A DNA stretch of 63,520 bases from Halovulum dunhuangense (GTDB taxonomy: Bacteria; Pseudomonadota; Alphaproteobacteria; Rhodobacterales; Rhodobacteraceae): the NCBI RefSeq assembly GCF_013093415.1, contig NZ_JABFBC010000005.1, positions 1 to 63,520 of the forward strand. Direction: 5' to 3'. Made by a program: the position numbers and the translations under genes. The notes beneath the pieces are model-generated. The model had not been told where the DNA came from, did no database searches, and worked only from the letters and a program-made list of their open reading frames with translations. Shown here one piece after another: positions 27,424 through 36,115 of the stretch; positions within the stretch are counted from its first letter, which is position 1; every line of letters begins with the position of its first letter.

Positions 27424-28732
27424 ACTGCGCCTTTCCGCCGCCTTCGATCTTGGTCTCGTTCCTTCCTGCGGGGGCAGCGTCCGCCACCTGCTGTGCCGGC
27501 TCTCCGCGGTGGGGGCAGAGGCGGAAAGGGACAGGCGCAAGCCGCTGAACCTGGCGCTGGTGATCGATGCCAGCGGCTCGATGGCGGGTGGCCGGCTAGA
27601 GGCGGCGAAGCGGGCGGCACTGGGCGTGCTCGACCGGCTGGGCCCCGGGGACCGGCTGAGCGTCGTCTCCTTCGCCTCCGACGTGGAGGTGCATCTGGAC
27701 GGTGTCGCGATCGATGCAGGGGCGCGCCAGCTTGCCCGGCGGGAAATCGGGCGGCTGGACACGCGGGGCATGACCAACCTGTCCGAGGGCTGGTTCACCG
27801 GCGCCGAATGCGCCGCCCGGGTGCAGGACGCTGCGCCAGGCCTGATGCCGCGCGTCATCATCCTGAGCGACGGCCATGCCAACGAGGGGATCACCGGGCG
27901 GGGCGATCTGGCCGAACATGCGGCCGAGCTGCGCGCCCGCGGGGTCATCACGTCGGCCCTGGGCATCGGCGACGGCTATGACGAGGAACTGCTCGCGGCG
28001 CTGGCCGAGAATGGCGGCGGGCGGATGCATGACGCGGAGCTGGACGCCGAGATCGAGACCGTCCTGCTGGGAGAGCTGGGCGAGGCGGCCGCGACGCTGG
28101 TCGAGGATGCGACCCTGGCGCTGGACCTGCCGGCCTGCGTCCGGGCGGAGCCCTTCGGCAGCCAGAACTTCCGCCAGCGCGGGAACCGCCTGACGGTGCC
28201 GCTGGGCGCGATCGTCGCCGGCGGCACGCGGGTGCTGGCGATCCGGCTGCATTGCCCCCCGGGCGAGGAGGGGGCGCGGCTCGACCTGACGCTTGGTGCG
28301 ACTGGCCGCGATGCGCGCACGGGCCAGACACTCGAGGCGGCTTCGGTCGCCTTGCGGCTGCGTGTGGTGGATCCCCTCGCGGCCGAGATGCGGGGCCATG
28401 ACACCGAGGTGGCGGTCGCCGTTGCGCGGGCCTGGCAGGGCCATGTCCTGCGGCGCATGGCGGCGCTGAACCGCGAGCGTGCCCACCGCGAGGCCGAGGC
28501 CTATCTGCGCGACGAGATCCGCCGGTTCGCTTCGTATGTGAGGGGCCTGGAGGGGACCGAGCGGCTGCTGCGCGAACTGGAACTGATGCAGCGCGAGGTC
28601 CACGAGGAATGGAGCCCGCGGGTCCGCAAGGAAATGGCGCTGCACGCGGCCAAGCTGCGCGAGGGCAGCGTCGATCACCGGGGGCCGGCCAAGGCGGCCT
28701 GGTCGGCGCACATGGCGTCGCGTCCGCGCTGA
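27410..28732 (+). CDS. VWA-domain protein paired with the MerR-like gene
   Basis: A 440-residue protein without a signal peptide or membrane segment, so probably cytoplasmic. The von Willebrand factor A domain (about residues 43-215) has an intact metal-ion-dependent adhesion motif: DASGS at 49-53, a Thr in GMTNLSEG near 124, and an Asp in ILSDGH near 149. A beta-rich middle region follows, then a charged helical C-terminal third (AYLRDEIRRFASYVRGLEGTERLLRELELMQREVHEEW). Overall layout resembles Ca-activated chloride-channel-like or inter-alpha-inhibitor VWA proteins. It binds a protein partner through Mg2+, but which one is unknown. The GGAGGACTTCAAG ribosome-binding site lies inside the MerR-like gene. 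Confidence 0.85.
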   Translation: MTTTELRLSAAFDLGLVPSCGGSVRHLLCRLSAVGAEAERDRRKPLNLALVIDASGSMAGGRLEAAKRAALGVLDRLGPGDRLSVVSFASDVEVHLDGVAIDAGARQLARREIGRLDTRGMTNLSEGWFTGAECAARVQDAAPGLMPRVIILSDGHANEGITGRGDLAEHAAELRARGVITSALGIGDGYDEELLAALAENGGGRMHDAELDAEIETVLLGELGEAAATLVEDATLALDLPACVRAEPFGSQNFRQRGNRLTVPLGAIVAGGTRVLAIRLHCPPGEEGARLDLTLGATGRDARTGQTLEAASVALRLRVVDPLAAEMRGHDTEVAVAVARAWQGHVLRRMAALNRERAHREAEAYLRDEIRRFASYVRGLEGTERLLRELELMQREVHEEWSPRVRKEMALHAAKLREGSVDHRGPAKAAWSAHMASRPR

Positions 28733-28757
28733 GCCGGCTCTTGACGGGGGGCGGCAG

Positions 28758-28916
28758 ATGGCAAGGCGCCACCTTCAGCAGAAGCGGCCGCGCCCATGGC
28801 GGGGCGGGGCCTTGAGCCGCTGGCAGGCCGATCATGACGGCATGGAGGTAAAGACCTGGGCGATGCGGGATGGCAAGCGGCTGGAGGTAAAGGGCGGCGC
28901 GGCCGGGCGCGGTTGA
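28758..28916 (+). CDS. Possible 52-residue basic protein after the VWA gene
   Basis: An ORF beginning MARRHLQQKRPRPWRGG and containing two copies of an EVK segment encoded by the repeated bases GGAGGTAAAG (28844-28853 and 28883-28892). It starts 25 bases after the VWA gene in the same direction. The upstream GGGGGGCGG is only a fair ribosome-binding site, and I see no family. It may be chance. Confidence 0.25.
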   Translation: MARRHLQQKRPRPWRGGALSRWQADHDGMEVKTWAMRDGKRLEVKGGAAGRG

Positions 28917-29016
28917 GGGCGCCGGCGCCCGGTCAGCGCCGGGCCCGCGCCGCTCTGCGTTCCATTCCCGCCGCCGCAGCGCCTTGTCACGGGCCGAGGC
29001 TGCGGCCGCCCGTCTT

Positions 29017-29406
29017 TCAGAGAAACCGGATCAGCACCACGCCTGCAAGCCCGATATGGCCAAGCGTGATCGCGACCGACAGGCCATGCAGCCACTTGAA
29101 CCGGGTCTTCGCGCCGCGGTCCGTCGCAGCGTTGATGGCGGGCATCAGCAGCTGGCGCGTGGGCAGGGTGGTCGCCGCGATCACCGCCAGCAGGAGCGCG
29201 CCCACCCCGTCGCCCGGCAGGCGCAGCAGCGCCGCAAGGGCGGAAGTCGCCATGACGAACAGGTAGAAATGCGGGAATGCCCGGCGGATCGTCGGCCCGG
29301 CAGTCCCGGCCGGCAGGGCCGTGAACAGGAAGGCCGCGAAGCCGAAGGAATAGAGCACCATGCCGCCGAACAGCAGCGCCGTGGCCAGAAGGGCCGCCGC
29401 CGTCAT
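29017..29406 (-). CDS. Small four-helix membrane protein (DUF4149/TMEM205-like)
   Basis: A 129-residue protein with four hydrophobic segments: about residues 3-23, 47-63, 66-82 and 108-127. FGGMVLYSFGFAAFLFTALPA and RFKWLHGLSVAITLGHIGLAGVVLIRF resemble the DUF4149 family, whose function is unknown. It overlaps the preceding methyltransferase-like gene by four bases and so is cotranslated with it. It converges on the VWA operon. Confidence 0.72.
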   Translation of the reverse strand: MTAAALLATALLFGGMVLYSFGFAAFLFTALPAGTAGPTIRRAFPHFYLFVMATSALAALLRLPGDGVGALLLAVIAATTLPTRQLLMPAINAATDRGAKTRFKWLHGLSVAITLGHIGLAGVVLIRFL

Positions 29407-30344
29407 CGCGGCCCCCCGGCATTCCGGGCCGTATCGCCGGGGGTGGGTTCATTGTGCATGGGGCGTCTCCGGGTCAGTCGGGGCAGGGCATAGGGCACCT
29501 CGGCGCGGTAGCGGGCGAAGCGGGCGCCGTGGCGCGCGGCGAAGCGGCGTTCCTTCAGGCGTGGCGCGAGCAGGCAGTAGGCGGTGAAGCACAGCGCCAG
29601 CATCAGCTGATCGGGGGTCCAGACCGGCACCGTCCAGAGCGTCAGCGCGAAGGCCACATAGATCGGCTGGCGGATCACGCGGAACAGGCCCAGCGTCGGC
29701 ATGTCGGGAAAGCGCGGTGCGACCCGCGCCATGAGCGACATCCAGCCAAGCGCGCCGGACTGGACCTCGACCCCGGCATCGAAGCTGGCCTTCATCAGCA
29801 GAAGCCAGGCCGCGCCATAGGCGATGCAGCTTGCCACCAGAGCCGCCCCTTCGGCGCGCCACCAGACCACCCCCGACGGTGTCCATAGCGCGAACAGCGC
29901 CAGCAGTTGCAGCGAGGCGATCAGCGCATAGCTGGTCGTGGCCAGCGTCGCCCCGTGCGGGCCGGGCACCAGCCTTGCAAGAACGCGCCCGCCGCCCCGT
30001 GTCAGCAACAGCGAATGTGCCAGCGGAAATTGCACGATCAGCGCGGCATTGGCCAGCCAGGACCAGGGCGCGGGCACGCGCCCGAGGCTTTCGCTCATGC
30101 CGAAGAACATCGCCGCGACCATGGCCAGCACCCCGGCGGCGAAGGCGAGATGCGTCGCGAAGCCCAGCCCAAGGGCAAGCGCGATGCGCCCGGCCCCGGC
30201 AGGCGGGCGCAGGGCCGCGAGGATCAGCCGCAGAAGGCCGTCGATGCGCGGATCGGACGGCAGCGTCCGGGCCCATGCGGGACCGCCGCCATAGGCCATC
30301 GGCGCTTCTTCATCGGCAGGGGGAATGTCGCGCTGGCCTTGCAT
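29403..30344 (-). CDS. Membrane methyltransferase of the ICMT/NnrU-like (MddA-like) family
   Basis: A 313-residue polytopic protein. The C-terminal half carries FRVIRQPIYVAFALTLWTVPVWTPDQLMLALCFTAYCLLAPRLKERRF, the SAM-binding layout of isoprenylcysteine carboxyl methyltransferase relatives (RHPxY, then an ER/RF pair near FARYRAEVPY). The usual RHP is RQP here. Bacterial relatives include methanethiol S-methyltransferase MddA, which makes dimethylsulfide. That would fit sulfur-rich neighbours, but it is only a possibility. Start ATG 30344 has GGAAAAG upstream; ATG 30299 is an alternative. Confidence 0.7.
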   Translation of the reverse strand: MQGQRDIPPADEEAPMAYGGGPAWARTLPSDPRIDGLLRLILAALRPPAGAGRIALALGLGFATHLAFAAGVLAMVAAMFFGMSESLGRVPAPWSWLANAALIVQFPLAHSLLLTRGGGRVLARLVPGPHGATLATTSYALIASLQLLALFALWTPSGVVWWRAEGAALVASCIAYGAAWLLLMKASFDAGVEVQSGALGWMSLMARVAPRFPDMPTLGLFRVIRQPIYVAFALTLWTVPVWTPDQLMLALCFTAYCLLAPRLKERRFAARHGARFARYRAEVPYALPRLTRRRPMHNEPTPGDTARNAGGPR

Positions 30345-30472
30345 CTGTCTTTTCCGGGCTGTCCGCGGGCCCAGCTATCCCGGCCGGCGGGCGGGTCAAT
30401 TGACTTCGCCCTGTCCTGCAACAGTTCGCCGCAGCGACGACAGAACCCCCAGGGACGCCCCCGGAAATCCGC

Positions 30473-31042
30473 ATGACACATGACCCCCACCCCTGGGCCG
30501 CCACGCTTGCATCGCTGCGGGACGAGGTCTAGACCCGCCTTTCGCGCGGCGTGCACGACCGGCGCGCGCCGGCGCGTCACCCCACGCTTGCCACGGTGTC
30601 GGCAGACGGGGTGCCGCAGGCGCGCACGGTCGTGTTGCGGGGGGCGGACAGGGCCGCCGCCCGCCTGCGCATCCACACCGACCTGCGCTCGGCCAAGATG
30701 CGGGATCTGCGCGCGCGACCGCTTGCGGCGCTGCATGTCTGGGACAGCGCGGCGCATCTTCAGATCCGCCTGACCGCCAGCGTCTCGATCCTGACGGGCG
30801 ATGCCGTGGCGGATCTGTGGGCGCGGATCCCCGAAGCGGCGCGGCTGTCCTACGGGGGCACGCCCGCCCCGGGGCAGGCGCTGGCCGATGCGCTGGCCTA
30901 TGAGAAGACGCCGGACCCGGCCGCCTTTGCCGTGCTGCAACTGGACCTTCAGGCGATGGACATTCTTCACCTGGGCCCGCGCCACCGCCGGGCGACATAC
31001 ACGCGCACGGCGGGTTGGGCGGGGCAGTGGTGCGCGCCGTAG
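30473..31042 (+). pseudogene. Pyridoxamine-5'-phosphate-oxidase-like flavoprotein with an in-frame amber stop
   Basis: The frame from ATG 30473 encodes a start typical of the family (MTHDPHPWAATLASLRDEV), then meets TAG at 30530-30532. It continues in the same frame without further stops to 31042 as TRLSRGVHDRRAPARHPTLATVSADGVPQARTVVLRG. In relatives the DRRAPARHPTLATV segment is preceded by an N-terminal helix exactly like the part before the stop. One base change (for example TGG to TAG) explains it. A GTG at 30551 could restart a 163-residue product lacking the first helix. Either the gene is recently inactivated, or the amber is suppressed or a sequencing error. Confidence 0.75.
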
Positions 31043-31091
31043 ACCTGGCAACGGGACATGCGCGGGCCGCGACCGGCCCCGGCGCAGCCCG

Positions 31092-31799
31092 TCAGGAAAG
31101 GACCAGATACGCCCCGGTGACGGCAAGCAGGATCCGCAGCGCCCGGACGAAGGTCCGGGTGCCGATGTGACGGAAAGCCATCTGTCCGAGGAAGACGCCG
31201 GCCAGCGTCGCCGGCACGAGTTCCAGCGCGGATCCGAGGCTGTCGCGCGGTGCGGGGCTGATGCCCAGTTGCAGCATCAGGCTGACCGAATAGACGATCA
31301 GGAAGCAGACCAGCGTGGTGCTGCGCAACAGCGCGGGGTCCATCGAGCCGCCGGCGAAATAGATCATCAGCGGCGGCCCCGGCATTCCCAGGCTGCTGGA
31401 AAGCGCGCCGGCGCACCCGCCCGTCAGGTAGTCGCGCCGCCGGCTGCGCGCGAGGCGGATGTTGCGCACAAGGGCGACGGTGAACAGGATCAGCAGCACG
31501 CCGATGGCCTTGCGCAGATGTGTTGCATCGGCGACGGCATGGATCGCGATGCCGAGCGGCGCACCGGCAAGACTGCCGAGGATGAGCCGGCGCAGCAGCA
31601 CCCGGTCCAGGTCCGCCCAGAGTTTCGGCAACAGCACCGCCGAGATCAGGATCGACAGCGCCAGGTTGATCTGGATGGCCGCCGCCGGCGCGAAGATCAG
31701 CAGCAGAAGCGGCGTCGCCAGGACCGAAAAGCCGAAGCCGGTGCAGGCCTGGATGGCGGCGGCGAGAAAGACGATCAGGTTTGCGGCAAGAAACTCCAT
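31092..31799 (-). CDS. TauE/SafE-family anion (sulfite) exporter
   Basis: A 235-residue membrane protein with about seven or eight hydrophobic segments. The repeated family pattern is seen in AAIQACTGFGFSVLATPLLLLIF and GGCAGALSSSLGMPGPPLMIYFAGG. TauE/SafE proteins export sulfite, sulfoacetate and similar anions. Proximity to the xsc remnant, whose product releases sulfite, suggests that role here. It is downstream of the IclR gene on the same strand. Confidence 0.88.
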   Translation of the reverse strand: MEFLAANLIVFLAAAIQACTGFGFSVLATPLLLLIFAPAAAIQINLALSILISAVLLPKLWADLDRVLLRRLILGSLAGAPLGIAIHAVADATHLRKAIGVLLILFTVALVRNIRLARSRRRDYLTGGCAGALSSSLGMPGPPLMIYFAGGSMDPALLRSTTLVCFLIVYSVSLMLQLGISPAPRDSLGSALELVPATLAGVFLGQMAFRHIGTRTFVRALRILLAVTGAYLVLS

Positions 31800-31880
31800 G
31801 CGCCCGGGCCCCTGTTCAGGCCGGCCGTCCCCTGCCGGGGCCGCCTCTTTCCCGCGGGGCCAACGGTCGGGGCATCCGGA

Positions 31881-32666
31881 TCACGACGCGGAATCTTCGG
31901 ACACCAGTTTCGACAGCGCCGCCGCGGCGGATTTCAGCGGCTCGAGACAGGACAGCGCCTTGTCGACATCGAAACGCCCGGTCGGCGCGTGGAAGGACAG
32001 CGTCGCCATCAGGCGGCCGTTGCCATCGAGCACCGGGACGGCAAGGGCGATCATCTCTTCCATGAACTCCTCGCGGTCGAGCGCGTAGCCCAGCTTTCGC
32101 ACCGTCGCTATCTCTTCGAGGATGGCCTCGGGGTCGGTGATGGTCTTCGGGGTCCGCCGTTCCAGATCGGTGGAAGCGAGGTAGGCCTTGAGGTGATTGA
32201 GCGCGAGCGAGCTGAGATACATCTTGCCGCTTGCGGTGCAGTAGAACGGCACCCGCGTACCGATGGGCAGCTGGATCCGCAGCGGCCATTCGGTCTCCAC
32301 GCGTTCGAGATAGGTCATCGCGTCGCGGTCGGGCAGGGCGATGTTGCAGGTCTCGCCGATCTTCTGGCTGAGTTTCTTCAGGATGGCCTGCCGCGCGCTG
32401 CGGATCCGGCGCGAGGACAGGATGCCGCCGGCCAGCTTGCGCAGCCGCGGCCCGGGCGAATAGGTGCGCCCGTCCAGGTCGATCTGAAGGAAGCCCTCGG
32501 CCTCCAGCGTGGCGAACAGGCGGTGGATGGTGGGTTTCGGCAGGCCGATGGCGGCGTTCACCTCGGTCGGCGTGACCGGGACGCCGGCCCGGGCGATCTC
32601 CTCGATCACCATGAGCAGGCGCAGGTTCGTCGGGATCACGCCCGAGCGTTGCTCGTCTCCGTCCAC
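31881..32666 (-). CDS. IclR-family transcriptional regulator
   Basis: About 261 residues. The winged HTH is LRLLMVIEEIARAGVPVTPTEVNAAIGLPKPTIHRLFATLEAEGFLQ (about residues 16-60), followed by an IclR GAF-like effector domain with PFYCTASGKMYLS. GTG 32666 is preceded by GGGAGGATCCC, a far better site than GTG 32681, which overlaps the stop of the upstream dctM remnant. It sits in line after the TRAP permease remnant and before the TauE/SafE exporter, so it probably once controlled that transport operon. Confidence 0.9.
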   Translation of the reverse strand: MDGDEQRSGVIPTNLRLLMVIEEIARAGVPVTPTEVNAAIGLPKPTIHRLFATLEAEGFLQIDLDGRTYSPGPRLRKLAGGILSSRRIRSARQAILKKLSQKIGETCNIALPDRDAMTYLERVETEWPLRIQLPIGTRVPFYCTASGKMYLSSLALNHLKAYLASTDLERRTPKTITDPEAILEEIATVRKLGYALDREEFMEEMIALAVPVLDGNGRLMATLSFHAPTGRFDVDKALSCLEPLKSAAAALSKLVSEDSAS

Positions 32667-32677
32667 GGGATCCTCCC

Positions 32678-32905
32678 TCACCGCTGTGGCAGCAGCGCCG
32701 TCGAGAGTGCGGGCACCAGGGCCACCAGCACCCAGACGGCGATCAGCGCCGCGAGATAGGCCACCGTGTAGCGCAGCAGTCTGAAGTAGGGAACCCCGGT
32801 CACGCCCGAGGCGACATACAGGTTCAGCCCGTAGGGCGGCGTGATGAACCCGATCGAGGCACCGACAAGGAAGATGACCGCGAACTGCACCGGCTCAACC
32901 CCGAC
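32678..32905 (-). pseudogene. TRAP large-permease (DctM) C-terminal remnant
   Basis: On the minus strand about 75 residues match the end of a DctM protein: PVQFAVIFLVGASIGFITPP, then YGLNLYVASGVTGVPYFRLLRYTVAYLAALIAVWVLVALVP. The remaining some 350 residues, plus any dctP and dctQ, are missing: beyond about 32905 the sequence becomes the middle of xsc on the opposite strand. The minus-strand frame stays open through xsc but is only its shadow. This is a truncated gene at a rearrangement joint. Confidence 0.85.
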
Positions 32906-33889
32906 GTGGTGCTGGCGCTGGGCACCCGTCTCAACCCCTTCTCGACCCTGCCGGGCTACGGGATGGAATACTGGCCGAAGGATGCGAAGGTGATCCAGGT
33001 CGACATCAATCCCGACCGGATCGGCCTGACCAAGAAGATCGCGGTGGGGATCGTCGGCGATGCGGCCAAGGTCGCGCAGGGCATCCTGCGCCTGCTGTCG
33101 GAAACCGCGGGCGACGAGGGACGCGAGGCGCGCAAGGTGCGGATCGCGGAAACCAAGTCCCGGTGGGCCCAGCAGCTGTCCTCGATGGATCACGAGGAGG
33201 ACGACCCCGGCACCAGCTGGAACGAACGCGCGCGGGCGGCGAAGCCCGACTGGATGAGCCCCCGCATGGCCTGGCGCGCGATCCAGTCGGCGCTGCCGCG
33301 CAACGCGATCATCTCGAGCGATATCGGCAACAACTGCGCGATCGGCAATGCCTATCCGTCCTTCGACGAGGGGCGCAAATACCTTGCGCCGGGGCTGTTC
33401 GGGCCCTGTGGCTACGGCCTGCCGGCGATCGTCGGGGCCAAGATCGGCTGCCCGGATGTCCCGGTGGTGGGCTTCGCGGGGGACGGGGCCTTCGGCATCG
33501 CGGTGAACGAGTTGACCGCGATCGGCCGGAAGGAATGGCCCGCGGTCACGCAGATCGTGTTCCGCAACTACCAGTGGGGCGCGGAGAAGCGGAACTCGAC
33601 CCTCTGGTTCGACGACAATTTCGTCGGAACCGAGCTGGACGAGGAGGTGAGCTATGCCGGCATCGCCCGGGCCTGCGGGCTGAAGGGCGTGGTCGCGCGC
33701 ACCATGGAAGAGTTGACCGCCGCGCTGGATCAGGCGATCAAGGACCAGATGGAAAACGGCGTCACCACCCTGATCGAGGCGATGATCAACCAGGAACTGG
33801 GCGAGCCGTTCCGCCGCGACGCCATGAAGAAGCCCGCCGCGGTCGCCGGGATCGAGCGTGCGGACATGCGCCCGCAGGCCGGCGCCTGA
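32906..33889 (+). pseudogene. xsc: Sulfoacetaldehyde acetyltransferase, N-terminally truncated
   Basis: About 327 residues corresponding to the C-terminal half of Xsc (full length near 590): VVLALGTRLNPFSTLPGYG, KVIQVDINPDRIGLTKK, SSDIGNNCAIGNAYPSF, the ThDP/Mg motif GDGAFGIAVNELTAIGR and FRNYQWGAEKRNSTLWFDDNF. Xsc converts sulfoacetaldehyde and phosphate to acetyl phosphate and sulfite. The missing first some 260 residues hold the pyrimidine-binding domain and catalytic glutamate, so the remnant cannot be a normal enzyme. There is no ribosome-binding site before GTG 32906. The body is otherwise uninterrupted, pointing to a recent event. Exporter and acetate kinase genes follow directly. Confidence 0.88.
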
Positions 33890-33892
33890 CGC

Positions 33893-34924
33893 GTGAGCCG
33901 GCGTTTGCTGCCCCTCCGGACGCGCGGTCGCCACCTGATGGCCAGGGGGGCGGAGCTGTTTCCCGGCATCACCGTGTCGGTGCTGGTGGCGCTTGCCGCG
34001 CAGTTCGTGGCCGAGCATCACGGCGCACCGGCCATGCTGATGGCGCTGCTGTTCGGCATCGCGCTGAACTTTCTGGGCGAGCAGGGCAAGGGCGCGCCGG
34101 GCATCGGCTTTTCGGCGCGGGTGATCCTGCGGTGCGGGGTGGCGCTGCTGGGGGCGCGCATCAGCTTCGACATGGTGGCCGAAATGGGGTGGGAGCTGAT
34201 CCTGCTGCTTGCGGCCGGCGTCGTGGCGACGATCCTGTTTGGCGTCCTTCTCGGCCGGCTGATCGGGCAGGGGCCCCGCTTTTCGCTGCTGACGGCGGGG
34301 GCGGTGGCGATCTGCGGCGCCTCTGCCGCCATGGCGATCGCGGCGGTCCTGCCGAAGGACGAGCGGTCCGAGCGGAACCTGCTGTTCACCGTGCTGGGGG
34401 TCACGGTCCTGTCCACCATCGCGATGATCGTCTATCCGATCCTTACCCGCGCGCTGGGCTTCGATGATGTGACGGCGGGGCTTTTCATCGGGGCGACCGT
34501 GCACGACGTGGCGCAGGTTGTGGGGGCGGGCTTCACCATCTCCGAGACGGCGGGCGAGACATCCACGCTGGTCAAGCTGATCCGCGTCGCCTTTCTCGCG
34601 CCCGTGGTCATGGTGATCGTCTGGATGAACCGGGCGCGCCCGCCCGAGGGGGGCAAGCGCCCGCCGATCATGCCCGCCTTCATTGCCGGGTTCCTCGCGC
34701 TGGTCGCGATCAATTCGTTGGGGCTTGTCCCGCCGCAGCTTGGCGCGCTGCTTTCGGCGCTGTCGTCCTGGGCGCTGCTGACGGCCATCGCCGCGGTCGG
34801 GATGAAGACCGATCTGCGCAACATCCTTCAGGTCGGTGGCGGGGCGATAACCCTGATCGTCGCGCAGACCCTGTTCCTGGCCTGCCTGGTGCTGGCGGGG
34901 CTCTGGGTGCTGGGCCGGGTGTGA
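33893..34924 (+). CDS. YeiH/UPF0324-family putative sulfate (or sulfite) exporter
   Basis: A 343-residue membrane protein with about ten hydrophobic segments. The family marks are RVILRCGVALLGARISF, AVAICGASAAMAIAAVLP and GLFIGATVHDVAQVVGAG. Members located next to xsc in alphaproteobacteria have been proposed to expel the sulfate or sulfite made from taurine. GTG 33893 starts three bases after the xsc stop, so its expression probably depended on the xsc promoter, now lost. The stop overlaps the ackA start (TGATG). Confidence 0.87.
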   Translation: MSRRLLPLRTRGRHLMARGAELFPGITVSVLVALAAQFVAEHHGAPAMLMALLFGIALNFLGEQGKGAPGIGFSARVILRCGVALLGARISFDMVAEMGWELILLLAAGVVATILFGVLLGRLIGQGPRFSLLTAGAVAICGASAAMAIAAVLPKDERSERNLLFTVLGVTVLSTIAMIVYPILTRALGFDDVTAGLFIGATVHDVAQVVGAGFTISETAGETSTLVKLIRVAFLAPVVMVIVWMNRARPPEGGKRPPIMPAFIAGFLALVAINSLGLVPPQLGALLSALSSWALLTAIAAVGMKTDLRNILQVGGGAITLIVAQTLFLACLVLAGLWVLGRV

Positions 34925-36042
34925 TGACGGACGCGCTGCTTGCCCTGAACGCGGGGAGTTCCTCGTTGAAATTCGCGCTGGCCGAGGTGGCGCGGCCCGG
35001 GCGCTTTCTTGTCTGGGGCGGGGTGGAGCGGGTGGGCCGCGGCGACGCCGTCCTGACCCTGCGCGCGCCGGAGCAAGCGCCGCGGACGCGCCGGATCGGG
35101 CCGGCCGATCACGTTCGCGCGCTGCGGGAACTCTGCGCGGCGATCCCCGGCCTGCGACCGGGGCTGAACATCCGCGGGGTCGGACACCGCATCGTGCATG
35201 GCGGCGCGCGGTTCTCGGCCCCGGTCCGCGTCACGCCGGACGTGGTGGCCGCGCTTGCCGCGCTGGTTCCGCTGGCGCCGCTGCACCAGCCGCACGGCTT
35301 GCAGGGCATCGAAAGCGGCCGGACGCTCTTTCCCGAGGCGGTGCACGTGGCCTGCTTCGACACGGCCTTCCATGCCGGCAAGCCATGGGTGCAGGACGCC
35401 TATGCCCTGCCTGCCCGGTATTACGATGCGGGGATCCGGCGCTACGGCTTCCACGGCCTTGCCTGCGAGTCGGTCTGCCGGGCGCTGGAGTCGCGCGGCT
35501 ACCCGGTCGCGGAAAAGGCGATCGCCATCGCCCATCTGGGCAACGGCTGTTCGGTCAGCGCGGTGCGCGCTGGCCGGTCGGTCGGCACCAGCATGGGCTT
35601 TACCGCGCTCGACGGTCTGGCGATGGGCACGCGCTGCGGACGGATCGACCCGGGCGTGCTGCTGCACCTGATGCGCGAGGGCCATGACGCGGACGCGCTC
35701 GAACGGCTTCTCTACCACGAATCGGGCCTGCTGGGGCTTTCGGGGATCTCGGGCGACATGCGCGATCTTGCGGCCGCCGGAACCCCGGCGGCGCGGCGGG
35801 CGGTGGCGTATTTCGTGACCCGCGTGATCGAGGAGGTCTGCCGCATGGCCGGGGTCATGGGCGGGCTCGACGCCATCGTGTTCAGCGGCGGGATCGGGGA
35901 AAACGCGGCCGATATCCGGCAGGCGGTTGCCGATGGGCTCGCCTTCCTGCCGGGCGAGGGGGGGCGGGGGCCGACGGTGATGGTCGTCGCCGCCAACGAG
36001 GAGGAAAGGCTGCTCGCGGCGGCGCGGGACTTCCTGCCGTGA
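34924..36042 (+). CDS. ackA: Acetate kinase
   Basis: A 372-residue ASKHA kinase. Landmarks are LLALNAGSSSLKFALAE (N-terminal ATP/acetate loop), VGHRIVHGGARFSAPV, HLGNGCSVSAVRAGRSVGTSMGFTALDGL and VFSGGIGENAADIR. It interconverts acetyl phosphate and acetate with ATP formation. In an xsc cluster it would harvest the acetyl phosphate released from sulfoacetaldehyde, in place of phosphotransacetylase. It is slightly shorter than the usual 400 residues. ATG 34924 overlaps the exporter stop; GTG 34921 is one codon upstream. Confidence 0.93.
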   Translation: MTDALLALNAGSSSLKFALAEVARPGRFLVWGGVERVGRGDAVLTLRAPEQAPRTRRIGPADHVRALRELCAAIPGLRPGLNIRGVGHRIVHGGARFSAPVRVTPDVVAALAALVPLAPLHQPHGLQGIESGRTLFPEAVHVACFDTAFHAGKPWVQDAYALPARYYDAGIRRYGFHGLACESVCRALESRGYPVAEKAIAIAHLGNGCSVSAVRAGRSVGTSMGFTALDGLAMGTRCGRIDPGVLLHLMREGHDADALERLLYHESGLLGLSGISGDMRDLAAAGTPAARRAVAYFVTRVIEEVCRMAGVMGGLDAIVFSGGIGENAADIRQAVADGLAFLPGEGGRGPTVMVVAANEEERLLAAARDFLP

Positions 36043-36115
36043 CACGCCCCGGCGGACCGGCGCGTGCCGCGGGCGGGCGCATGCGCGGACAACCGCGGCG
36101 CAAGACGCGCCGGGA

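Noticed and set aside
28832-29452. 206-codon minus-strand frame over the DUF4149-like gene
   Set aside because: Its translation is Arg/Pro/Gly-rich and lacks a ribosome-binding site, whereas the overlapping 129-residue membrane protein has convincing helices and coupling.
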